Shown: positions 1 to 9,855 of the stretch, piece by piece
Layout: every line of letters begins with the position of its first letter
Position numbering within the stretch: the first letter of the stretch is position 1
Assembly (NCBI GenBank): GCA_037157565.1
Contig: JAZHRO010000003.1
Coordinates: 70,062,501 to 70,126,500, forward strand
Direction of reading: 5' to 3'
Length of the DNA: 64,000 nucleotides
Source of the DNA: Thalassia testudinum
Lineage: Eukaryota; Streptophyta; Magnoliopsida; Alismatales; Hydrocharitaceae
Made by a program: the position numbers and the translations under genes
Notes under the pieces: model-generated
What the model was told of the DNA's origin: nothing
What the model saw: the letters and a program-made list of their open reading frames with translations, nothing else
The model's database searches: none

Positions 1-1108
1 TGTATTGATTTGTAATCAAGTGTACCTTTGCGATGTCATTTCTCTCATCTCTTTTCCCCTTCTCATCTCCCCAACTTTTCCTGTGGTAGTGCATGTTTGG
101 GAGAAGGTCACAAAACCCTGAACTGTTTGAATTGACTACTAAATCCAGAAAATAAGCCGAATCATCCTCCTCCACAAACATGGTGATGAGAACCTCATCA
201 TGAGCGATAACTAGCTCATTTTGACCCAATACAAAGGATAAAAGCTCCTACATAACTCAAGGAAAGGCTTAACTCAGAGAATTCTGAGTTTAAGGAGAAA
301 ACAAGTCATAAGGGGTAAAAATGCAATTTTACCAGTATAATCTGCATACAGGGTAATTCATGGCCCAAACACAGGTCAAAGCAACTTAATAAGAATAAAA
401 GTGGGATGAAATGATCTAGCAAGGGCTACAGCAATTCCAAGAAACTAAATGATAATCTGTAACCCTAAAATAACCCACTTCAATTCACAAGGTTCGAGGC
501 AAAGTAAAAATAGAATAAACCCTCTAAAATTCATAGAAAAATAATCTCTAGGGTTTAGAACCTTCAATTTGGCCTTCAGAACCCATTTTGACCTACATTG
601 AGAACCATGCCCAATTAATAACTTAATTTGGGTTTTTGCGTAAATTGACCGATCAAACAAGGTTTAATATAGAAATGAAATTCACCATCAGATTCCTTAG
701 GTCCTAATTAGTCATGTATAAAAACTTGAGCCTAAGAAGAAACCTCCTTGACCGACTTTACACTTTGGTCCTCATATATTTACTCTTTGGCCCTCAACTT
801 TTGAACCCTCGCATTTTGGCCCCTAACTCTCCTTCGTTCTTTGCGATCAGGTCCCCCCTGCAAAACCTGCCAGCACCATGCTCCGGCGACCTTGCGCGGA
901 GCATGGCGCCGCGCAGGGTGAGGGGGGGGACCTGGCAACTAAACTGGGGGTGCCCTGCGTCGTCAGCCGTCGCAGGGACACCCCCCTGGTCGTTATAACC
1001 CACCATACCGGCCGTGCGAACGCATGGACGGTATGGGTTCTTGTTTCCGGCCATCCTCCGGCGAGGGAGACACGTCGTCTCCCTCCGCCTTCCTCCCTGT
1101 TTGATCCC

Positions 1109-1116
1109 TATAAATA
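1109..1116 (+). promoter_or_regulatory. TATA box of LTR A
   Basis: TATAAATA followed by a C-rich stretch. LTR E has TATAAAA at the matching place (50777-50783, minus strand). It is the likely RNA polymerase II core promoter dividing U3 from R. Confidence 0.5.
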
Positions 1117-2007
1117 CCCCCCGCCGCTCCACCGACCGGGGCAGCTCGGGTCTGACGGAGAAAACCCCCAACTTTCTTCTCCTCTCCCTCCGGCAGACGC
1201 CCACCAGCTCCGACGGTTCCTCCTCCTCCTCCTCTTCGCGCTGCCGCAATACCAGCAGCAGAGACCTCCTCCCCTGCTCTTCCTGCGCCACGTCGTACCT
1301 AGCTGGCGCCTCTCCAGCCCTCTGCTCGCCGCCGCCCTTTCCCCTGGGCATCTTCTTCTCCGGCGACAGTCGATACGACTGTCGCCCTGCCCCGACCCCT
1401 TTCGTCTCCGTAGATAGGTCAGAACTCCTCCCCATCTCCCCCTCTTTCTTTTCCTCACTGTCTTTTATTTGATTAAACCCTCGACCGCTCCTGTTCACCC
1501 TCACCTTCTCCGCCTCCGGCCGTCCTCCGGCGAGCCGCTCCCATCACCTCAGCAACCCACACGGCTCGCCGACCACCGCAGGACCTCCGCCTCATCACAC
1601 TGAGCACCCCCCACCCCTTCACTGCCACTCCACACCTCCGTAACGCTTCCCCCAACAAACCCATCCTCCGACCCACAGTCCGACCTAGGGCAGCCCTTGC
1701 ACGCCGCCCCGCGCCTCGCCACCACCCACACGAGCTTCGCCGCACCCTGGCGAAGCTCCTGGCACTTTCTGATTAGGCCGAGAGGCCGTTTTCTTGTGAA
1801 CAGGCCACCCGACCTCCGCCGCCATTGCCGTGCAGAAGGAGCTGCTTCCGCCTGCAGCCATAGGCGCGCCACGCTCAGCGCCACGCCCAGATTCAACTCC
1901 CAGGCCTTGCGAGGCGTTCCGACAAAACACCAGGCTCGCAGCTAAGGCAGAAGGCTTCGCGTGACGCCGCGATCTCCCGCTGATTTCCCCGCTGCAGGCG
2001 CGCAATT

Positions 2008-2064
2008 GAGGTGGGACATTTAGTCCCACCTCGGAAAAGCCTGAAGAGGCGCAGCGATATAAGA
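2008..2064 (+). promoter_or_regulatory. snRNA-type USE and TATA pair in LTR A
   Basis: GTCCCACCTCG at 2023-2033 matches the plant upstream sequence element of snRNA genes (consensus RTCCCACATCG) with one difference. TATAAGA starts at 2058, leaving exactly 24 bases between them, the spacing known for polymerase III snRNA genes (polymerase II types are about 10 bases longer). The element is the right arm of a perfect 10-base palindrome at 2008-2032. The first T4 run downstream is at 2334-2337, so a transcript would be about 250 bases. The E copy keeps the same 24-base spacing. No known RNA gene was recognised downstream. Confidence 0.45.
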
Positions 2065-2982
2065 TGCAAAAGTGCTGGAGGCTTACTGCCTCAGCACACG
2101 GGGTGAGGTCCCCTTCACCCGCCCGGTTACCCGGTCTCGTCCGCGCTCACGCCCCGCAGACCTGACCCGACCCGACCCGACTTAAGACTGACCTGCACTC
2201 CTCTCCCACCACGCACGCCGGTGGGCCTGGACCCAGGCCTGACCCGAACCCGGTTACCCGGCAGCTCTGGGAGAGCTTTCCCAAGAGTGGTTTCAGAGAG
2301 AGAGAGAGACGCGGGGGGGGGAGGGTAGAGTAGGTTTTGCCTCTGACGAAAAACTCTGAAGTGTGCAGGCACAGGCGAAGAAGAAGACCCGCGGAAGAAG
2401 AAGGAAGCTGACTGTAGCAACAGGTAGTTTAAGTCGTCTGATTTGGAAATCAGACGACGGCCTGAAGGGAAAAGAAGAAAGAAGGAGGGGTGACGTCCCT
2501 GGCTGAAAAAGAAAAGAAGAAGCTGACACTTAGCCGCAGGGAGGAGAAGCAAGAAGAAACTCTAAAGAAGAGGCTGAGCAAGGCAGAAGAAGAGGAAAGG
2601 CTGCAGAGAAGAATTACAGCAGAGCCAAAGAAGAAGAGAGGCCAAGACAGAAACCAAGGAAGAAGAAGAAGGAGATCTGAGGAAAGAAAGAGGAGCATCA
2701 CCTCTGCAGAACAAAGAAGAAGAAGGAGATCTGAAGAAAGAAAGAAAGAAGAACATCACGAGGAGAAAACAAAGAGAACAACAAATTCTTTCCCTCTCTC
2801 TTTCTTTATTTTGTAAAAGAAACATGTATATCTCTAGAATACAACTTGCTCCCTGAGTTCGACCTCGGGAACTCTTTTATTTTCCGAGTAAAAAATTTAT
2901 ATATTTGAAATGTTGGTAATAACTGGCTATACTACAACGTTATAACAATAAAACCCGGTTGAACCAAGCACTTCACATGGCA

Positions 2983-4419
2983 AACACCCCCACCTCACCA
3001 CTTCATCACAATTCCAATTCTTCCAACACCAGGCTTATCCCGAGAAACCCTGTAAGACCTTCCTTACTGAGTGTCGCACCAAGCGACTCGGTAAATCATG
3101 TGGAACTGGCTTCTGTGAGCCAGTATTTCGACATGGAGGACCAAGCCTTCGTGTGCTCAGATGCATACTTACATGTGGACGCGTCTTCTGGCATAGAAGA
3201 TGCTTGTGCCCTGGGGAACAACCCGTTCTCTGCCATGTATAACCCAGGGTGGCGCAATCATCCGAACTTCACTTGGTCCAACAGCCCGCAATGCCAAAAT
3301 CTCGCGGGTTGACTAATGCGACCGTCCGCACCTGTCATCCCAAGGGCCCAGTTTAATCCTATGGCAAATCCGCCATCAGGCCCTTGCGTACCGCAAGCCA
3401 AACACGCATCAAGGCCTCTTGATAAATTGATGCGAATGATGACGGAAATGTCAAAGCGCCATAAAGAGAACATGACCTCTCTTCAGCACCATTTGGCACA
3501 GCAGAATGCTGAGATCATTCGACTATGCATGGCGACTCGATCTCATGGCATTCCTCCTGCCCAACCTGTTCCAAACCAGCGAAACTTTGTACCCTGTGGC
3601 CCGCAACCACAGGTACAACCTTCTCAGGGACAAGTTCATCAAATTCTGCAAGCTCCGAGCATTCCATCAGGATTTCAGGCTAATCCCACTGCATCACCTC
3701 ACTCTTATGTTGATTACGATTGCATCAAGGATGACACGTTTGACGAGGACATGACCGTCAGTGCATGCATCGGACTAATTGGGACCGATTTAGACTGCTA
3801 CGAATTACCTGACGACTGCTTGACCAACACAAACTGGGACGTTCCCCAATCCCTCCCTATTCTTGTACCTTCTCCTGACCAGACTTCTGACGAGGTTTTC
3901 TTTGCTTCCCATATCTCGTGGTCTGAGTCATCGCCAGGCTGCTCACCGCCGATCCACACTCTAGAAGACCGGATTGCCCTTTCTTTCTCGCCAAATCCGG
4001 CGGATTTGCAACTCCACACTGGGACCTTGAGCCCACATCTTACTCACTGGGGCTATTCCCTTTTGGATCCATCTATCCAAAGAGCCCCTCTTCTTGGCCA
4101 ATCTGAGGGCCAACTTCTTCTTCCTGACCTGTTTTCGGTTCTGCCTGGGACACTCTTGTCCCAGAAAATGCCAGATCTTTCACCACCCACCATCCACCCA
4201 CCCTACCACCCTACTGTATACCCTGAACCTCAGCTCTCGTTACCCGATCTTTCGTCCTTTCTTTGCCTTTCCTTGCATGCATATGAGGACATAGCATTGT
4301 TTGGCATGGGGGTGTCGATAGACATCCATAGGATCTGGGTATTTTATGGTATCATACAGTTTCAACCCATTTATAAATATGCAAGAAAAAAAAAAGAAAA
4401 AAAATATATATATATATAA
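2983..4419 (+). pseudogene. gag-derived ORF of K with an unknown C-terminal part
   Basis: One reading frame stays open for about 450 codons apart from a single TGA at 3310-3312. The first part is Athila-type gag C-terminus: a tract ending NPGWRNHPNFTWSN, also seen in P as NPGWHQHPNFSWS. A probable coiled coil follows near residues 140-180 (LDKLMRMMTEMSKRHKENM), then a Q/P-rich stretch, then about 200 residues I do not recognise, rich in Asp, Pro and Ser. The gag N-terminal half is missing because the solo LTR and K leader join here. No zinc knuckle, protease or RT is seen. The frame runs through the purine module near 4300, so its last 30 codons are probably not protein. Confidence 0.55.
4278..4313 (+). 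promoter_or_regulatory. First purine module of K (hairpin plus GGCATGGGGG)
   Basis: TATG, loop AGGA, CATA form a short stem at 4282-4293, followed by GGCATGGGGG at 4303-4312. The same module ends the coding part of C, M1, P, Q, N and E. Confidence 0.6.
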
Positions 4420-5396
4420 ATAAATGGTGTTTAGTAATGATCTAAAAGCTGAAACAAAAAATACAATAAGTGTTTATGAATATTCAACCTCTATTTTGAA
4501 GACTTTCCAGGCCACAGAAGCTTGATTCGCTCAGGCTCGGCTTAATTCACTTAAGCATTGACAAAATAGATCAGAATCTCTCCTCACTAAGGACGTATTC
4601 TTGTACCTGAGATACCAGTACAGGATCCGTTGGTTTGCTTTTACTTGAGAGCTTAAGTAAACTTGGTTCACACTACACATACCAGGAAAGACCAGGTGAA
4701 CATAAGATCCAACCCTAGTGCTCATTAGGGAAGGTGGAGTCCTTACCTATGCGCGTAGGTAGACTTTTTATCCCAGGCTTTAGTCTAGTGTTTAGGAGCA
4801 ACTCTTTCCACCAAAAAGAAACTCTCCCACCAAAAAGAAAAAAAGTGTGCTCCTTCAAAAAGAAAAATGTTGTAAGAGATATTCTGACATGTGTTTCAAA
4901 AAAAAAAGTTGCAAAAGAGTCAGTATATCTCATAAATGTCTATAAAGTCTTCGCCCTACAAGAAGTTCTTCAGGGCAGGTTACAAATACTTTGTTTTCCT
5001 GTGAGCCACAAAAATCAGAAAATGGGAGTTGAGTTTTTCGTAATCTTCTTAAGGGTCAATCTGAAAACCCAGGCTGAAACTGGGTCCAACCTGTACTTAA
5101 AGATTTGTGAAACCCTGGGCTTGAGTCTTAATGTTCATCTGGTCAGTCATGATCCTTCACTATGCATAAGCCATAACTTCTTGAGCTCTCGAGTATGGCA
5201 AAAACCTCCTAGGTTCTTGAAATCGTACTTAAGGATTAAATATCAAGAGTCCTGGTTAGTCGAGAGATGATCTTTGTCATGTGAGACTTAAAATACTGGT
5301 AGTCTTATCTACAATTGTTCTCACAATATCTGACAATAAACCCACCTATATCACCTCAGAAGAAAATCTTGAGCTTAAGATCATTTCTAAATACTG
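4420..5396 (+). other. 3' non-coding region of K
   Basis: About 1 kb between the two purine modules. A 178-codon open frame (4734-5270, GTG start) lies where env-like ORFs sit in some Athila elements, but it shows no signal peptide, no clear membrane anchor and no similarity I recognise, so I do not call it a gene. Confidence 0.45.
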
Positions 5397-5431
5397 TTTT
5401 GCTAGGGACTAGCAAAAGGTAGGCATGGGGG
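5397..5431 (+). promoter_or_regulatory. 3' polypurine tract of K with upstream hairpin
   Basis: TTTTGCTAG (5397-5405), loop GGA, CTAGCAAAA (5409-5417) is a perfect 9-base stem. GGCATGGGGG follows at 5422-5431, two bases before the LTR. It is the presumed plus-strand primer. Confidence 0.75.
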
Positions 5432-5800
5432 TATGATTGTACCGCAAAATATGCCTGTAATAATGCCTTCTTGTGCTATTTCCTAGCATTACCTATGCAT
5501 ATTAGGATTCCATAGTTGCATTTTGCAAAAATACTTGCATTCATGCATTCAATTGAGAGGAGAAGAGAATGAAATAAAAGGCCTCACAAATTACATTTTT
5601 CCTTAAGTGCACCTTTACAAAATTCCCTTCTCTATTTTTATTTCTACTTGATTTCTATTTTTCCCTACGGCTGCATGCAATTTTCTTCCTCGCGCCATGC
5701 CAAGCCCGTCCCTGTAGCGCCCTCTCCTTGCCATGCCATTCCCTGCGACTGCCATTCCATCCCATTCCCCGCATGCAGCATGCAGCCATGCCTTCTCTTC

Positions 5801-5808
5801 TATATAAG
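5801..5808 (+). promoter_or_regulatory. TATA box of K LTR
   Basis: TATATAAG followed by GCCATG, about 370 bases into the LTR. Confidence 0.45.
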
Positions 5809-6439
5809 GCCATGTCTTCTCTTGAGGGGCTGGTCGCTGCAGCAGCAAGAAGAAAAGACCACCAGCAGCTCCATCACCACCACCGTCCTCCCCTCCATTC
5901 CCCTCCATACGCCAGTCCTCCTTCAAGGAGATACCCGGCGGGCAGGAGCTCACTGTGGTGCACACCACCACAGTGAGACCACCACCGCCTAGCTCTTCAA
6001 AGAGCCGGTGGGTGTGGTGGCTCTTCTTTCATTTTCATCTCCTTTCCCGCAACTTCTCGCCATTAGAGCAGCTTCAAGCTTCACAGCTCAGCAGCAGCCC
6101 CAGCAGCTTCCGCACGCGTCTACAAGTGCCCCAGCCCCTCCGTGCATGCCTGCAGGCCTTCCCCGCTTCCGTTTCTTCGCTCTGACACACTCCCTCCGCG
6201 CCCGTAACAGGCGGCTGCGCGCCTCTGCAGTGGCCGGCCAAGCGCCTCCCTACCCCATGCCAGCCTCCGCGCCCGCTTGCAGACACCTCGCCCTCCAGCC
6301 CCGCGCGCTCAGTCGCGAGTTCTCGGCGCTCGCAACTGGCAAGCGCAGCGATCTCCTCTGTGAGAAAACGTGCCCATGCGTTGAAGACTATCAGACGACG
6401 GCCTTCACGTGCAGACGACTTAACTCGCCTCCTGCAAAG

Positions 6440-7640
6440 CGGCTGCGTTCGCTCTCTCGCTCTCTCCCACTCTCCTGCCCTCTCTCTCCCACTCTCTCTC
6501 TCTCTCTCACTCTCTCTCACAACACTTTCTCACACTCTACACCGACGCACACACACACACCTACACTCACACATTCACACACACACACACCTATACTATA
6601 AACATATATATACGTCTACTTATATATTGATACATATATACATATATATATATATTTATATACATATATATATACATATATAGATATATATATATATATA
6701 CTGATATTTATACATATAGTAGTATCAATATACTTATGTATTAGTATACATATAGTAGTATCTATATACTTATGTATTAGTATACATATATATATATATA
6801 TAAATATAGATACATATATATATATGCTTATACATATACTTATATATATATATATACATATACTTATATAAATATACATATATACTTACATATATACATA
6901 TATCTATACACATAAACATATATATGAATATACATATATCTATATATATATATATTACCTATATAACTAAGTATAGATACATACATATATATATATATAC
7001 ACACATATATACACACCTACTTATATACATGCATATATAGATATATATATCTATATAACTACATATACATATATGCACATATCTACATATCTAGACCTAT
7101 ATTGATATATTATTATTATATATATATATACACATATATATATACATCTATATAGTATTATATACATACATACATAACATATATATATATATATATACAT
7201 CTATACATATATATATCTATAACTATATATACATACATATATATATATAGTTAGCTACATATATATACATATATTACTATATACTGATACATACATATAT
7301 ATATATACCTCTATATAATTATATATACATACACACATATATATATATCTATACATTTATAACTATGCATATATAAATATAGATATATTTACTTATATAC
7401 ATATATATATATATATTTTTTCACATAATTTACCATACGCTGTATCGCGGGAATATCTGCACCAGTTGCTGATATTCCCCGATACATGCGTACAAAAAGT
7501 GTGGTTACATACATCATCCACCATCCATCCCACACTCCACACAGCACCTAGTCCTGTTGGTTGCGTCTCTCTAGACGACGACCAACTCGACACAGTGCTA
7601 CACTCCATCGCCGCCTCCACCCCCACCCCTTTATATACAT
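6440..7640 (+). repeat. Compound microsatellite in K LTR
   Basis: It runs in blocks: CT repeats (about 6443-6530), CA repeats (about 6540-6595), then about 1 kb of TA and TATACA arrays. A 36-base unit with a TAGTAGTAT core is repeated in tandem at 6716-6751 and 6752-6787 with a two-base difference. A unique stretch (7425-7625) interrupts the array. Confidence 0.85.
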
Positions 7641-8109
7641 AATATATACATAAATATATACTGTATTTACTTTATTTCTATTTTTCTTTTCTATTAGTAA
7701 AAGGATAAAAAAATATATATAAAAGAGAAAAGATAATCTTTGACTTGCAGGTACCCCATCTGGCGAATAGCAAGATTCGTTTTGGAACTCTATTTTGGCT
7801 CAAAGCCAAGGACACAATTTTGAGGGTGTGCCTCAAGGACAAGGATTACCAAAAAAAAATCTAAATAAGAAAAACACCAAAAACACAATAAATGAACGGA
7901 AGACACTCGTTGTAGGAAAGGCGTAGGAACAAGACATGTAACCCCACTTTCCTGAGTTCGACCCTGGGCCTAAAAGTGACAAGATAAAATCAAATAGGCC
8001 AGGTTAAAAAATTTTGTAAAGATATGGTTAGGTTCGACTTAGGTTAACCACTATACACATTTCAACGATAAAATCATCGTATTAACAACCTATCCGGCTC
8101 GACCATACA

Positions 8110-9832
8110 CCAGCTGAAGAAGAATTCATCCCAGCTCAGGAAGATCAAGTCCAGCTCCCGAGAACTTAGCTTAGCTCAACTTGGTTGAGCTAAGCTACCT
8201 TAGCTGTCTTAACCAGCTCAATCATCCCTGGGAGCACCAGACCCAGCTCACCTTAGCTCGATTCAATAGAAGCCAGCTCACTTTAGCCTGGCTTAATAGG
8301 TAGCAAAGAACTAGCAAGCTAAGCCAGCTAGAGTAGCCCCATGTTTACCTCTACAGCAGCTGCCAGCTCGACTTCAGCTCTAGATTCTTCAGATCTAGCT
8401 CCTTCCTCCAAACCCTAGCTCTAACACCTCCTCCTCTACTCCACCATTAGCTAAGCTTGCTTAGCTTAGCTTAGCTATGCTCCAGCTTCCTTGGCTTGTA
8501 CCACCCAAAAACCCTACCTAACAACTCTACCAATTAGCTCCACCTAAGCTCCACAGAAGCTAACCCTGCTTGGCGCCAACCTAGCCTACCCACCACCTCC
8601 AAAAGATGCCAAAAAAAGTGGCACGAAAACCACCCTAACTACCACCTTGTTGGTGCCACTTTTCCCTCCAAAAAACCCCTTCATCTCCACCACACATCTC
8701 CCCTTAAACCCATCTCCACCATCCACATAATCCCACCTTCTAGAAGCCTCAAAGTTGGCGCCAACCCATGGCACCTCTCCATGGTTGGCGCCACTTTTAA
8801 CTACCCCTTGGCCACCCATAACTACACCCCTTAGGTGGCACCAACCGTCCTCAACCCTAGGATCATCTAACCACCTCCATCCTCCCATCTTAGCCCTCCA
8901 CTTCAAGAGTCACCTTAACCCCTTATCCTACCCTATAAGAAGACCACTACCCACCACCATTCAAACCATACTTGGCTAGCAAATTCACTCTCATACTCTA
9001 CCTAGAGCCCACACCCAAGAGAGAAGAAGATGAAGATTACGGGGATATTCTATCCCTTTGGTCCCTTCCCCTCTTCCCTTCTCTCTTGAGCCCACGCCAG
9101 CCAAAGGAGGAGCTAGGCAAGGAAGGTCTTTGGAGGAGATCTTGAAGGTGGTCCACTCCACCATGGAGGAGAATTTGAGGGTGGTGCACGCCCACCATTG
9201 GATGAGAGCATTGAAGGTGGTAGCATCCACCTTGGAGGAGCTCTCAAGGAAGGAGAAGGAGGCCCTCTTTTCAAGCCAAGGAGTAGCTAGGCTTGGAACT
9301 AGAAGACTCCCTTCTTCACCAAATTTTGCAAAAGGATTTGTGTTTCTTTTATTTCTTTTAGATTTTTTCATGTCTAGTAGAAGCATTCCTCTACTTGTCT
9401 TGAAAAGAACATAAATTCTAGTTAATCAAATTGCCTTCTTTTTACTTTCTATTGCAATTGTTGTTTTTGTTCTAGCACTTGTTTGACCTCTTCTTCCTAA
9501 TTACTCTAGGCCTCCACTTGCCTACAGTGAGCTTAGGGAGAGGATATATCTATCTCTTAAGTCTTAATTAAGTAATTATAGGTGTTAGTACTCTCCGCCA
9601 CAATTCACATTTTGCCCTCTTCTTTCCAAAAAAAAAAAATTACATATTTAAAATACCAAAAAAGATAGTTGAGATCTATTTTGTAAGCAAGAGAATTGAG
9701 TTGCAATTTTGCCTCCTTGGACAACCCTAGATACTCCCCTATCTAGGATGCAAATTTAAAAGCATATGCGAATTTGCATGTTACAACGACATTAAAAACC
9801 CGCTTTTACAAATCATGCCAAATTTCGCATCA
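8110..9832 (+). repeat. 5' LTR of C (first about 510 bases cut off)
   Basis: It begins at the base corresponding to 19014 in the 3' LTR; the missing start lies left of K, outside the window. U3 is saturated with AGCT (about 27 copies in 8101-8580 by my count). TATAAG is at 8935-8940. U5 ends AATTTCGCATCA, six bases before the primer site. A 118-codon open frame (9058-9414) lies in R-U5. Confidence 0.8.
8935..8940 (+). promoter_or_regulatory. TATA box of C LTR
   Basis: TATAAG after ACCC. In the 3' LTR this very site was destroyed by the M1 insertion, which entered five bases upstream. Confidence 0.45.
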
Positions 9833-9837
9833 CTTTT

Positions 9838-9855
9838 TAGCACCGTTGCCGGGGA
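9838..9855 (+). other. Primer-binding site of C (tRNA-Asp)
   Basis: Sixteen of 18 bases agree with the complement of the 3' end of plant tRNA-Asp (GUC). Both differences are G-to-A (positions 2 and 5). It lies five bases after the LTR end. Confidence 0.85.

Larger units (their letters stand above)
181..2982 (+). repeat. LTR A, probable solo LTR inserted in K
   Basis: It starts TGGTGATGAG and ends near TGGCA. It is homologous over its length to the minus-strand LTR of E (49010-51728): the first 60 bases, the 1.1 kb TATA area, the snRNA-like promoter area and the last 30 bases all match. No primer-binding site follows it and K gag text resumes directly, so it is read as a solo LTR. AAACA stands at 176-180 and again at 2982-2986, a near-exact target duplication one base out of phase with a CA end. 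It has a TATA at 1109, a second TATA at 2058, GC-rich U3 hairpins and a purine-rich (GAA) tract at 2455-2770. Length about 2.8 kb. Confidence 0.7.
1..8109 (+). mobile_element. Element K: non-autonomous Athila-like LTR element, 5' end outside window
   Basis: The parts run in order: leader (1-180), a foreign solo LTR (181-2982), a gag-derived ORF (2983-4419), the post-coding purine module (4278-4313), a 3' non-coding region, the hairpin plus purine tract (5397-5431) and the 3' LTR (5434-8109). Bases 20-110 resemble the C leader around 11375-11460, both with a CTCTCATCTCTTT run and a TAGTGCATG run, which is why I read 1-180 as leader. No protease, RT, RNase H or integrase is present, so the element would depend on another for movement. 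Its 3' end is followed by CCAGC and then text that continues the C LTR, so K probably sits inside the 5' LTR of C. Confidence 0.7.
5434..8109 (+). repeat. 3' LTR of K
   Basis: Starts TGATTGTACC right after the purine tract and ends about CCATACA. It has a TATA at 5801 and a long R-U5 part containing a 1.2 kb compound microsatellite, then the phrase CCTGAGTTCGACCCTGGG near 7951, a U5 phrase shared in similar form by the other LTRs. The next five bases, CCAGC, are a single-copy site in the intact C LTR (19014-19018), as expected if K inserted there. Confidence 0.65.

Noticed and set aside
794..1504. 236-codon Arg/Glu-rich open frame on the minus strand of LTR A
   Set aside because: It lies in GC-rich LTR sequence with open frames in several registers on both strands, low complexity, and no matching frame reported in LTR E.
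2490..2816. Lys/Glu/Arg-rich frame of 108 codons
   Set aside because: Product of a GAA-type purine repeat in U5; composition alone explains it.
4734..5270. 178-codon frame in K at the usual place of an env-like ORF
   Set aside because: GTG start, no signal peptide, no convincing membrane anchor, no counterpart in the other elements.
6616..6879. Ile/Tyr-rich frame on the minus strand
   Set aside because: Direct translation of the TA microsatellite.
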